The notes beneath the pieces are model-generated. The model worked only from the letters and a program-made list of their open reading frames with translations, made no database searches and was not told where the DNA came from. DNA of 64,000 nt from Neobittarella massiliensis (ex Bilen et al. 2018) (GTDB lineage Bacteria; Bacillota; Clostridia; Oscillospirales; Ruminococcaceae): NCBI RefSeq assembly GCF_900289145.1, contig NZ_OKQO01000001.1, positions 434,001 through 498,000 on the forward strand, given 5' to 3'. The first letter of the stretch is position 1. Every line of letters begins with the position of its first letter. Made by a program: the position numbers and the translations under genes. Below, piece by piece: positions 1 to 7,350 of this stretch.

Positions 1-47
1 ACGACGACGTACAGGCTATCTGGCACAACTGGGAAGAGACCGAATAA
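1..47 (+). CDS. 3' end of a truncated upstream gene
   Basis: The third frame is open from the window edge and reads DDVQAIWHNWEETE before a TAA stop at 45-47. It ends 22 bases before the next start codon, so the two genes are probably co-transcribed. The upstream gene is cut by the window edge. Fourteen residues are too few to name a family. By position it may belong to the same polysaccharide locus as the following gene, which is an inference. Confidence 0.55.
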   Translation, partial: DDVQAIWHNWEETE

Positions 48-69
48 GCCCTATATAAAGGAGAGTCAC

Positions 70-1662
70 ATGGAGAAGTTGCGGCCAAATAAAAAAAGAC
101 GCGCAAGTTATGCACTTTCAAATGAGTGGTCTCGTTTCTGCGCCTTTCTGCGCGATAGCAAACTAGTCTTGTTTATCAGCAGCCTCTTTCTTTTGTTCGC
201 ATACGGAATAAAGCTAATTTATCCCAGTGTATCGATTGATACCGAAGTGCTGATTAGTCAGCCGGATAGACTTCTGAATTCCTGGTTGAGTTCTGGGAGA
301 TTTGGCCTAGTCTATTTAAAAAAAATATTGGCTCTTGTTCCCTTTAATCCATATGTCACGGCATTTTTGATGTTGCTAGCACTTCTCTTGACAGGGCTGC
401 TTTTAGGCTATTTACTTTATAGCTTGACGTCGGATAGGAGGAAGGGGAAGATAGCAGCGCTGGTTTCATCTGCTGTACTTTTGACTTATCCATCTCTCTC
501 TGAACAGTTCAATTTTATGCTTCAGAGTTTTGAGGTAGCTTTAGCGCTGGCCCTTTGTGTGATTTCAGTGATTTTGGTATATCGTTGGATCACAGAAGAT
601 GCCGGAATGCTTTTTCTTATTCTATCAGTACTGACGGCTGCTATAGGGTTTAGCTGTTATCAGTCGGTAAATACTTTTTATATTGGCGTAGTGGGTGGAA
701 GTTTTCTCTTTTACTGCCGACAGGAGATAGAGAAGGAGCCAGGTAAGCCAGCGCGGAATTATTTGCGGACAGCGGTAACACTGGTACTGACATTTTTGAT
801 CTCTTTTGCCATATACGCAATTATCAATAAGATCGTTATAGCACATTATTTTGGTCCAGATTTTTCTTCTGCCTATATTCGGGATCAGATATTGTGGGGC
901 AAGGAATCCGTGCTAGATTGTATATATCATATTGGTAGGTATGGCTTAACGATCTTGTTGGGCGAAGGCGTACTTTACAACAGGCTGTTTTTAGTTGTAT
1001 CTATCGGTATAATCACCTATGTGTTTGCCCAGCTTTTTAAAAAGAATACGGGCAAGTGGTGGCTTTTTATTGCTGCAGCTGTTTTTCTTTATACACCATT
1101 TCTTATGCCGACGCTCCTGGGGTCGGCAATAGATGCCCGCGTACAGCTCGCACTGCCGGCTGTTGTAGCCATAGGTCTCTCCTTTCTGGTATCCCGGATT
1201 GAGCCTTTCAAGGTGCGTGTACTGACTACCCTAGTTGGTTTGACGTTTTGTTTCTATCAGGCGACGGTACTCTCGCGTATGCTTTACAGCGACTACCTTC
1301 GCTACCAGAGTGATGTTTCTTTGGCCAATAAAATCTCATACGAAGTTGGCAAACTAGGACGTGGAGAGTTTCCCGATTTGCCAGTAGTCTATGTGGGGAT
1401 ACACAACACACCAAATGTGCCTGGGTTGTACCGGGAAAGCGTGATTGGACATTCATTTTTTGAGTGGGATGCCACGACTGAACAGGGTGCACAGATCCGC
1501 ATCTCTGGACTGATGGATACATTGGGCTATATATATCAGAGACCGAGTATCGAGCAGATCAGAAAAGGTGAACAATATGCCCAAAATATGCCAGTTTGGC
1601 CCAGCGATGGTTCAGTTGCTCTGTATGAAGATATGGTCGTGGTAAAATTGTCTGATAAATGA
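70..1662 (+). CDS. GtrII-like polytopic membrane glucosyltransferase
   Basis: This is a 530-residue polytopic membrane protein with about ten hydrophobic segments between residues 30 and 400 and a soluble C-terminal part. The region near residues 55-85, with IDTEVLI, then LNSW and SGRFGLVYLKK, matches the conserved first-loop pattern of the Glucos_trans_II (GtrII-like) family. Those proteins move glucose from an undecaprenyl carrier onto surface polysaccharides at the membrane. The start has the ribosome binding site GGAGAG just upstream. The gene is clearly AT-richer than its neighbours, with TTT, ATA and AGA codons, which suggests horizontal origin, as is common for surface-glycan loci. The family call comes from pattern recognition only, and the substrate is unknown. 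Confidence 0.6.
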   Translation: MEKLRPNKKRRASYALSNEWSRFCAFLRDSKLVLFISSLFLLFAYGIKLIYPSVSIDTEVLISQPDRLLNSWLSSGRFGLVYLKKILALVPFNPYVTAFLMLLALLLTGLLLGYLLYSLTSDRRKGKIAALVSSAVLLTYPSLSEQFNFMLQSFEVALALALCVISVILVYRWITEDAGMLFLILSVLTAAIGFSCYQSVNTFYIGVVGGSFLFYCRQEIEKEPGKPARNYLRTAVTLVLTFLISFAIYAIINKIVIAHYFGPDFSSAYIRDQILWGKESVLDCIYHIGRYGLTILLGEGVLYNRLFLVVSIGIITYVFAQLFKKNTGKWWLFIAAAVFLYTPFLMPTLLGSAIDARVQLALPAVVAIGLSFLVSRIEPFKVRVLTTLVGLTFCFYQATVLSRMLYSDYLRYQSDVSLANKISYEVGKLGRGEFPDLPVVYVGIHNTPNVPGLYRESVIGHSFFEWDATTEQGAQIRISGLMDTLGYIYQRPSIEQIRKGEQYAQNMPVWPSDGSVALYEDMVVVKLSDK

Positions 1663-1671
1663 CCATCACAA

Positions 1672-1711
1672 GAAAGCAGAGGCAGGCAATATACGGCCTG
1701 CCTCTGCTTTC
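1672..1711 (+). terminator. hairpin terminator after the GtrII-like gene
   Basis: AAAGCAGAGGCAGGC pairs perfectly with GCCTGCCTCTGCTTT across a short loop, 10 bases after the stop. The U tract is weak (TTTCT), so termination may be partial. Confidence 0.65.
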
Positions 1712-1716
1712 TACAC

Positions 1717-1745
1717 TTGAATTTCTTGTAAAAAGAAGGTATCCT
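1717..1745 (+). promoter_or_regulatory. sigma-A-like promoter for the PASTA pseudokinase
   Basis: TTGAAT and TATCCT are separated by 17 bases, about 95 bases upstream of the kinase-like gene start. The spacing is good and the elements are moderately conserved. Confidence 0.45.
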
Positions 1746-1838
1746 AAAAAACAAGCTTAGTACTCAAAATGATAGCGTTTTTGGCAATATGTGCCGTGTA
1801 TACAGCGCTTTTCGATAGATGACTGGGAGTGTAATCAG

Positions 1839-3608
1839 ATGACCGAACAGAACATGCCCGCCCACCTGCCCGACAGCGACACCCGATACATAAGGGGCAG
1901 CGGCCGCTGCAGCCGCTGCATGCACATACTCAACGAAAAGGGGCAGTGCTCCAACTGCCACTTCGACCAGTCCATCCAAAACCCGGCCAATGCTCTGCCG
2001 GTAGGTACGGTAGTGGCCGAGCGTTTTTGGCTGGGCCAGGTACTGCACCAAAACGGGGAGGGGATCACCTATATCGCCTACGACGGCGAAAAAGAGCAGC
2101 GGGTGGTACTGCGCGAGTTCTTCCCCCAAAATCTATCGTACCGCGATCAAAACGGCCATATCCTGGTGGAGCAGGAGCACTTTATGCAGTTCAAAACGGT
2201 GCTCACCAGCTTTGTAGATCTGTTTCACAACATCAGCAAACTGCAGGACGAATGTGAGGCGCTCTACCAGATCCACGGCGTCTTTAAAGACAACAGCACC
2301 GTCTATATCTGCCGCGAGTACTTCGAGGGCAAAAGTCTCAGCGCAGTGCTTTCGGGCACCATGGGCGAGATCGGCGGTGAGGACCTGCTCACCATTCTCA
2401 AGCCGTTTTTCAAGACTCTCTCCAAAATGCACCGTGAGGGAATGATCCACGGCGGCATCTGCCCCGACAACATCTTAGTCAGTACCGACGGGCAGGTGCG
2501 TCTGTGCGGCTTTGCCACTGCCGGCCTGCGCACTGCCGATGCCGAGCTCGACTGTGAGCTGTTCGAGGGGTACTCCGCCCCCGAGCAGTACAGCGTCACC
2601 GGTTGGCAGGGCAGCTGGACCGACCTATACGCCATGGGTGCCACCATGTACCGGTGCGTCACCGGCACTCGGCCGCCACTGTCAGTCGATCGTCTGCAGC
2701 GCGATACGCTGGTGCCTGCCGCCGAGCTCAGCCCCAGTATCGATCGCCGTATCTCCAACGCGATCGCCGCCGCACTGGTGCTCAACAGCAAGCACCGGGT
2801 GCACACCGTCGAGCAGTTTGCCTCGATCCTGGCCAAGCCGGTGCCGCAGCCAGCCACAAAGAGCGAGCCGGTCGTGGACGATGAACCCACGGTGGCTATC
2901 CCGCTGGAGGCCACCAATCGCTTTGCTCCCCCCCAACCTGATAAGCAGCAAAAAAGGGGAGATAACGGTGCAAAAAAGGGCGGAAAGCGGCAGGTCAAAA
3001 CCACCCGGCAGCTGGTGATGATGGTGGCGGCTATTGCCGCCGGTCTGGTCATATTGGGCTCGGTGATCGCCTTTTTTATGCTGCACGACAGCACGCCTGA
3101 CGGCGGCAGTTCCTCGGCAAAGTCCTCCTCCAGTTCTTCCAGCAGCAGGTCCTCCTCCGGCAGTTCCTCGTCGTCTTCCAGCTCTGGCAGCTCTAAGGGC
3201 GAACCGCTCAAGGTCCCCGATCTGGAGGGGATGAATCTCTCGGATATCGAGGCTGATAGCGAGCTGCAGGCTACCTATACCTTTAAAGTAGTTGAGTCCT
3301 ACAGCAGCGAATATGAAGCCGGTAAGGTCATCTCGGTCTCCCCGTCGGTGGGTGCCAGCATCGAGGAGGGAGATATCATCACCCTTACCGTGAGCAAAGG
3401 AAAAGAAAAGGTACCGGTGCCCGACCTCATTGGTGCGAGTCAGGCCGCCGCCGAGGCCAAGCTCAAAGAACTGGGCATCCAGTATACCATCATTCCCCGT
3501 CAGGCCGTAAGCGGCGAGGCCTCTGGGGTGGTGGTCGAGACCGACCTGTCTGCCGGCACCGAGGTCACACCGGGCGAAGAGACGTTGCTGGTATACGTGA
3601 GCCAGTGA
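1839..3608 (+). CDS. membrane PASTA-domain pseudokinase with zinc ribbon
   Basis: The 589-residue protein has an N-terminal CxxC...CxxC zinc ribbon (residues 24-40), a protein-kinase-like domain (about 57-330), a transmembrane helix (391-414), a Ser-rich extracellular linker (424-453) and two PASTA domains (about 456-589). The fold landmarks APE (247-249) and the TDLYAMG helix are kept. The catalytic residues are not: the VAIK lysine is Arg92, HRD reads H204-G205-G206, DFG reads G224-F225-A226 and the Gly loop is QNGEG. Active PASTA kinases (PrkC/Stk1) sense muropeptides or lipid II and phosphorylate cell-wall targets. This one is predicted to be catalytically dead and to act as a sensor or scaffold, which is an inference. 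The start was chosen at the ATG preceded by GGGAG; an upstream in-frame ATG at 1791 lacks a ribosome binding site. Confidence 0.85.
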   Translation: MTEQNMPAHLPDSDTRYIRGSGRCSRCMHILNEKGQCSNCHFDQSIQNPANALPVGTVVAERFWLGQVLHQNGEGITYIAYDGEKEQRVVLREFFPQNLSYRDQNGHILVEQEHFMQFKTVLTSFVDLFHNISKLQDECEALYQIHGVFKDNSTVYICREYFEGKSLSAVLSGTMGEIGGEDLLTILKPFFKTLSKMHREGMIHGGICPDNILVSTDGQVRLCGFATAGLRTADAELDCELFEGYSAPEQYSVTGWQGSWTDLYAMGATMYRCVTGTRPPLSVDRLQRDTLVPAAELSPSIDRRISNAIAAALVLNSKHRVHTVEQFASILAKPVPQPATKSEPVVDDEPTVAIPLEATNRFAPPQPDKQQKRGDNGAKKGGKRQVKTTRQLVMMVAAIAAGLVILGSVIAFFMLHDSTPDGGSSSAKSSSSSSSSRSSSGSSSSSSSSGSSKGEPLKVPDLEGMNLSDIEADSELQATYTFKVVESYSSEYEAGKVISVSPSVGASIEEGDIITLTVSKGKEKVPVPDLIGASQAAAEAKLKELGIQYTIIPRQAVSGEASGVVVETDLSAGTEVTPGEETLLVYVSQ

Positions 3609-3649
3609 TCAGCTTACATGATTTTTATTTAATAAGTAGCCGTGCTTAA

Positions 3650-3697
3650 AAAAGAGACGCCCCCAGCGACATCTGCCGCTCGAGGGCGTCTCTTTTA
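3650..3697 (+). terminator. terminator of the pseudokinase gene
   Basis: GAGACGCCC pairs with GGGCGTCTC and is followed by TTTT. It lies about 45 bases after the stop codon. Confidence 0.85.
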
Positions 3698-3736
3698 ACT
3701 GCTGTGCCCGTTGGTTGTTAGGTAGATATGACAACC

Positions 3737-3771
3737 AAAAAACGGCACGCGCTGTCAGCGCATGCCGTTTT
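3737..3771 (-). terminator. terminator of the rpsF-ssb-rpsR operon
   Basis: Read on the minus strand, AAAACGGCATGCGC pairs with GCGCGTGCCG and runs into TTTTTT, 20 bases beyond the rpsR stop. It lies back to back with the terminator of the converging gene. Confidence 0.8.
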
Positions 3772-3791
3772 ATCGCTCGGTCACCAAAAAC

Positions 3792-4112
3792 TCAGTCGTT
3801 GGTGTAGGGCAGCAGTGCCAGATGCCGGGCGCGCTTGATCGCAGTGGTCAGGGCGCGCTGATGGAAAGCACAGGTGCCGGTCACTCTTCTGGGAACGATC
3901 TTTGCCCGGTCAGACATAAATCTTCTCAGTTTAGCGATATCCTTGTAATCGATGGTCTCGGCCTTGTCTACGCAGAAAGCGCAAACCTTCCGGCGAGAGC
4001 GCTTGCCGCCACGAGGGCCGCCCTGTCTGCGCTCGCGGTTCTCGCGGGGGGCAGTATTGTTGCTGGCGCCAGCAGTGGTGCTGGCAGCCGTGTTGTTGGT
4101 CTCTTTCTCCAC
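3792..4112 (-). CDS. rpsR: 30S ribosomal protein S18
   Basis: The 106-residue protein carries the S18 core: a KVCAFC motif, [28 protein letters not shown] and an [13 protein letters not shown] ending. It binds the small-subunit platform as a heterodimer with S6. The CxxC and later Cys fit the zinc-type (C+) form. An N-terminal extension of about 35 residues rich in Thr, Asn and Arg precedes the core and makes the protein longer than the usual 75-80 residues. It is the last gene of the rpsF-ssb-rpsR operon, 21 bases after ssb. Confidence 0.97.
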   Translation of the reverse strand: MEKETNNTAASTTAGASNNTAPRENRERRQGGPRGGKRSRRKVCAFCVDKAETIDYKDIAKLRRFMSDRAKIVPRRVTGTCAFHQRALTTAIKRARHLALLPYTND

Positions 4113-4133
4113 GGTAGTGTTCCTCCTTTACGT

Positions 4134-4589
4134 CTAGAATGGCAGATCGTCGTCCGACGCGATCTCTTCAAAATCACCTACACTGCCCGACTCAAACGAC
4201 ATCACATCGCTGTTTTGCTGGGCGGCAGGGGGCTGCGGCACTGCAAAGGTAGTGCTCTGCTGCGCCGAGGCCTTGCTCTCGCAGAAGTGCACATTGTCCG
4301 CCACGATCTCAAAAGCGGTGCGATTATTGCCGTTTTTGTCGACGTAATTGCGGGTCTGGATCGACCCGTTCACGGCAATCATCTGTCCCTTTTTAAAGTA
4401 GCGGCACACAAATTCAGCAGTGCTTCTCCAGGCAACTACATTGATAAAGTCAGTCTCGCGCTCGCCACCCTGGCGGACGTAAGAACGCCCAACAGCCACC
4501 GAAAACGAGGTGACCGATATGCCATTAGGTGTTTGGCGGAGCTCAGGATCGGCTGTGAGTCTTCCCATGATCGCTGCAATATTCAGCAT
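4134..4589 (-). CDS. ssb: single-stranded DNA-binding protein
   Basis: The 151-residue protein has an N-terminal OB fold (about residues 1-105, with GRLTADPELRQTPNG, FINVVAW and a GQMIAVNGSIQTR strand), a variable linker and the acidic tail DDDLPF. That tail docks replication and repair partners such as RecQ, RecO and PriA. It coats single-stranded DNA during replication, recombination and repair. It sits between rpsF and rpsR, the standard Bacillota arrangement. The ATG start follows a GGAGGAAGGG ribosome binding site. Confidence 0.97.
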   Translation of the reverse strand: MLNIAAIMGRLTADPELRQTPNGISVTSFSVAVGRSYVRQGGERETDFINVVAWRSTAEFVCRYFKKGQMIAVNGSIQTRNYVDKNGNNRTAFEIVADNVHFCESKASAQQSTTFAVPQPPAAQQNSDVMSFESGSVGDFEEIASDDDLPF

Positions 4590-4605
4590 GGTAACCCTTC
4601 CTCCC

Positions 4606-4896
4606 TTACTGCTCTTTCTTGATGATCAGTGTGCGCAGGATGCCGCTGGTGATCTTGTACACGCGGTCGAGTTCAGCGGGGAACTCGGGCTCGCTGGTGA
4701 AGTCGATCTGGACATAGTAGCCTTCGGTCTCGTCATCGATCTCGTAGGCCAGACGTCTTTTGCCCCACTCGTCGACGTTGTCGACAGTACCGTTCTGGGC
4801 GATCAGGTTCGAAAACTTCTCGATCAGAGCCTTGATACCCTCTTCGCCTTCCTTGGTGTTCAAAACCAAGACAGTCTCGTATTTCACATTAGCCAT
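4606..4896 (-). CDS. rpsF: 30S ribosomal protein S6
   Basis: This 96-residue protein matches S6: KYETVLVLNT start, the GKRRLAYEIDDETEGYYVQIDF core and ILRTLIIKKE end. S6 pairs with S18 on the platform of the 30S subunit. The AAAGGAGGTGC ribosome binding site is strong. It heads the rpsF-ssb-rpsR operon. Its leader contains a GGGCCGAAAGTCC hairpin-like element with an exposed CCG, a feature known from S6:S18 autoregulatory leaders. Autoregulation is therefore likely but inferred. Confidence 0.97.
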   Translation of the reverse strand: MANVKYETVLVLNTKEGEEGIKALIEKFSNLIAQNGTVDNVDEWGKRRLAYEIDDETEGYYVQIDFTSEPEFPAELDRVYKITSGILRTLIIKKEQ

Positions 4897-4967
4897 TTTT
4901 GTTGCACCTCCTTTTGGACTTTCGGCCCTCTCTCACTGAAAGAGAGCAAGGATGTTGCATAAAGCAA
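4897..4967 (-). promoter_or_regulatory. rpsF 5' leader, possible S6:S18 autoregulatory element
   Basis: The transcribed leader holds a GTTGC/GCAAC hairpin, a CTCTC/GAGAG hairpin and then GGGCCGAAAGTCC next to the ribosome binding site. Known S6:S18 leaders present a CCG trinucleotide in a similar element. I see the hairpins and the CCG but cannot fold the RNA or compare it with the covariance model. Confidence 0.4.
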
Positions 4968-4974
4968 CACTTTA

Positions 4975-5003
4975 ATTATAACAAAAAAGCTGTGGGCTGT
5001 CAA
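4975..5003 (-). promoter_or_regulatory. consensus sigma-A promoter of rpsF-ssb-rpsR
   Basis: Read on the minus strand, TTGACA and TATAAT are separated by exactly 17 bases. It is a perfect consensus promoter, as expected for ribosomal genes. It overlaps the terminator hairpin of the upstream galU gene. Confidence 0.9.
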
Positions 5004-5032
5004 TCAAAACCAACAGCCAAACAGCTTTTTTT
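4984..5032 (-). terminator. terminator of galU, overlapping the rpsF promoter
   Basis: On the minus strand AAAAAAAGCTGTTTGGCTGT pairs with GACAGCCCACAGC and runs into TTTTTTG, 40 bases after the galU stop. Its descending arm and U tract form the -35/-10 spacer of the next promoter. Confidence 0.8.
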
Positions 5033-5071
5033 ACCAAAAATTCTCTCTTCAGATCGGCATAAATACCAAAG

Positions 5072-5953
5072 CTACAGCGTCTCGACAAAGGCTTTCAAGT
5101 AGCGGGTAAAGTCCTCGCCCACCTCGGCGTGTTTTACCCCCACCTCTACGATGGCCTGTAAAATACCCAGCTTGTTACCCATGTCATAGCGCTTGCCAAC
5201 ATAGTCGACGCCCACCATGCCCCGGTTCAGGGCCAGCTCTCTCATAGCGTCGGTCAGCTGGATCTCGCCGCCGGCGCCGGGGGCGGTGTGCTCCAGGATC
5301 TCAAAGATGTCCGGCGTCAGCACACAGCGGCCCAGGATCGAAAACAGCGACAACACCTCTTCAGGAGTCTGGGGCTTTTCCACCATATTGTCGATGGCGT
5401 AGATATTCTCTTCCAGCGGCTGTACGGCCAGCGAGGAGTAGCGGCTGATGTCGCTGGCTGGTACCTCTTTAATGCCCACACAGGCCTTGCCGTATTTCTC
5501 GTAGGCGGCGATCAGCTGACCGCAGACCGGCTCCTCCGAAATGATCACGTCGTCACCGTACAAAACAGCGAACGGCTCATCGCCCACAAAATTTTTGGCA
5601 CAGAGGATGGCGTGCCCCAACCCCTTTTGCTCCTTTTGGCGCACATAGGTGATGTTGGCCAGGTCGGCGCTCTCGATCACCGCCCGGTACAGCTCCACCT
5701 TGCCGCTCTCCTGTAGCTTCTGTTCCAGCACCGGGGCGCGGTCAAAGTGGTCTTCCATAATGCTCTTGCCGCGGGAGGTGATGATGAGCACTTCCTCAAT
5801 GCCGCTCTTAGCGGCCTCCTCTACAATGTACTGGATGGCCGGCTTGTCCACGATGGGCAGCATCTCTTTGGGCATGGCCTTCGAGGCCGGCAGCACCCGG
5901 GTGCCCATTCCCGCCGCGGGGATGACCGCTTTTCTCACACGTCTTTGCATCAT
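5072..5953 (-). CDS. galU: UTP--glucose-1-phosphate uridylyltransferase
   Basis: GalU makes UDP-glucose from UTP and glucose-1-phosphate, the donor for cell-envelope glycans and glycolipids. The protein (about 293 residues) shows the nucleotide-binding start VIPAAGMGTRVLPASKAMPK, the KEMLPIVDKPAIQY block, LYGDDVI with the metal-binding Asp, and VEKP. The start at 5953 was chosen because GAGAGG lies 10 bases upstream. A longer in-frame reading from 6028 would run over the end of the preceding gene's region without a ribosome binding site. It lies 58 bases downstream of the zinc-ribbon gene on the same strand and ends at a clear terminator. Confidence 0.95.
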   Translation of the reverse strand: MMQRRVRKAVIPAAGMGTRVLPASKAMPKEMLPIVDKPAIQYIVEEAAKSGIEEVLIITSRGKSIMEDHFDRAPVLEQKLQESGKVELYRAVIESADLANITYVRQKEQKGLGHAILCAKNFVGDEPFAVLYGDDVIISEEPVCGQLIAAYEKYGKACVGIKEVPASDISRYSSLAVQPLEENIYAIDNMVEKPQTPEEVLSLFSILGRCVLTPDIFEILEHTAPGAGGEIQLTDAMRELALNRGMVGVDYVGKRYDMGNKLGILQAIVEVGVKHAEVGEDFTRYLKAFVETL

Positions 5954-6011
5954 GAATGTCGATCCTCTCTTTTTTCTATCAGTCAGGGGCCTGCGGCCCT
6001 CTGGTTTTCGG

Positions 6012-6971
6012 TCAGATATCCAGGGCAAGCACCATCAAAAAGCTGGCTGCCAGGTATATGCCCAGCAAGATCAGGATCGCCGCCCGGCTCACGCCGCCTT
6101 TTTTGCGGTACAGCGCCAAGGTCTCCTCTCGCGGCAGCCCTTTCTCCTGTATCTTGCGCATCTTGCTCACCACCGACCTGCGGTAGAAGTAGTTGGAAAA
6201 CAGTCCAAACACCACTCGGTACACCATCATCAGCAGGGTAGAGATGTACGAGAAGGTCAAAAAGCGGTCGCTGTTGAGCATGTTCATCATGGTGTCCAAA
6301 TTGCCGCCGCTCTCAAACAGCGAGATCAGGGTGGGCAGGTTCATCACCGTGGTAAACAGCAGACAGAGCACTGCCAACGGCCATATCTTGCGAAACAGCG
6401 TGTAGAGCGGACTGATAAAAAAGCCCGACCACGAAAACGACAGCTTTTTGCCGCTGATGTCCATGCGCTTAAAGGCCTGCAGGTAATAGCCCGAGCTGGG
6501 CCCGATGAACTCGGCCATATCCGCCACCGGTATGCCGTCGATGGTGTCGGTAGGGCTCACCCCGCCGTAGCGGATGGCCTGCTGGTCAAATTGGAACCCG
6601 CCAAAGCCCACCCCTTGAAAGGCCGACTCCTGCTGGCTGCTCATGGGTTTGCCGCAGGAGATACAAAAGCTGGCCCCCTGGGGGTTTGCCGCCCCGCAGT
6701 GGGGGCAAGGAATCTGATAATTCTGGCTGGGGTCGCCGCCGGTCGCCGGCGAGTCCTGGGGCGCCTGCGCCCCAGGCTGCTCCTGTCCGGGCAGCTTCTC
6801 CGGTTCCCACACGTAGCCGTCGGCGTGCCGCGCCTCGTTGGCGCATCTGCCCTCTTTAAAATAGCAGGCCCGGTGGTGGGGTGTGCCGCACTCCGGGCAC
6901 ACGACGATCTGCTCGCTGTCACCAAATTTTTGGTGGCAGACCGGACATTCCTGTCCAACAAAGGATGCCAA
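6012..6971 (-). CDS. RING/zinc-ribbon membrane protein with DUF2628-like end
   Basis: The 319-residue protein starts with a treble-clef type cluster, CPVC...CPECGTPHHRACY...C (residues 9-43), like the prokaryotic RING finger family 1. A Gly/Pro-rich linker and a second short zinc ribbon (CPHCGAANPQGASFCISCG, about 92-111) follow. The C-terminal half holds FSWSGFFISPLYTLFRKIWPL and three or four membrane helices, as in DUF2628 proteins. The cytosolic zinc modules may recruit proteins to the membrane; the function is unknown. The start codon is TTG, seven bases after a perfect AGGAGG. Confidence 0.75.
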   Translation of the reverse strand: MASFVGQECPVCHQKFGDSEQIVVCPECGTPHHRACYFKEGRCANEARHADGYVWEPEKLPGQEQPGAQAPQDSPATGGDPSQNYQIPCPHCGAANPQGASFCISCGKPMSSQQESAFQGVGFGGFQFDQQAIRYGGVSPTDTIDGIPVADMAEFIGPSSGYYLQAFKRMDISGKKLSFSWSGFFISPLYTLFRKIWPLAVLCLLFTTVMNLPTLISLFESGGNLDTMMNMLNSDRFLTFSYISTLLMMVYRVVFGLFSNYFYRRSVVSKMRKIQEKGLPREETLALYRKKGGVSRAAILILLGIYLAASFLMVLALDI

Positions 6972-7223
6972 AAGAACACCTCCTGATTATTTCACAATAG
7001 AGCGGCCCGGCAGGTGTAGAGCGCGCAGACCCGGTCTACCCGGGCCCGCGCAGCCGGCCGACAGGATACCATCTGCTGCCCGCGGTACCAGCCGCCTATA
7101 GCCGCCGCTATAAAAGGCGCCGGTCGTACCCGGCGCCGAAAACGGGGCGCGATACCGGCCCCAGCCCCTGTGCCGCCGCCCGCCGTGCAGCGGGCAGAAA
7201 AGCAGGGGGGATACTATAAGAGC
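6972..7223 (-). promoter_or_regulatory. long structured GC-rich 5' leader, possible attenuator
   Basis: About 245 bases separate the minus-strand promoter from the TTG start at 6971. On the minus strand GGCGCCGG pairs with CCGGCGCC and is followed by TTTTATA at about 7105-7135, a terminator-like hairpin. A second strong GC hairpin lies near 7015-7050. No gene is visible here. Attenuation of the zinc-ribbon gene is possible but inferred. Confidence 0.35.
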
Positions 7224-7251
7224 ATTATACCGTACAAATGCTAAAAATCAA
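7224..7251 (-). promoter_or_regulatory. sigma-A-like promoter for the zinc-ribbon gene and galU
   Basis: Read on the minus strand, TTGATT and TATAAT are separated by 16 bases. It faces away from the prfB promoter. Confidence 0.6.
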
Positions 7252-7269
7252 ATAAAATCTGTGAATGAA

Positions 7270-7298
7270 TTGAAAAGGTTGTGACAAGATGATAGAAT
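7270..7298 (+). promoter_or_regulatory. sigma-A-like promoter of prfB
   Basis: TTGAAA and TAGAAT are separated by 17 bases, about 50 bases upstream of the prfB start. Confidence 0.65.
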
Positions 7299-7350
7299 AT
7301 TTTCATCCGTGTACCGGCACAAAACACCACCGCGATAAGGAGCATACCCC

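Noticed and set aside
5954-6028. Longer GalU N terminus
   Set aside because: The extra 25 residues have no family similarity and no ribosome binding site, and they overlap the end of the upstream gene.
7076-7095. T-box antiterminator upstream of the zinc-ribbon gene
   Set aside because: TGGTACCGCG matches part of the T-box consensus on the minus strand, but there is no specifier stem, no paired terminator after it, and GGTACC is common in this genome. The target gene is not amino-acid related.
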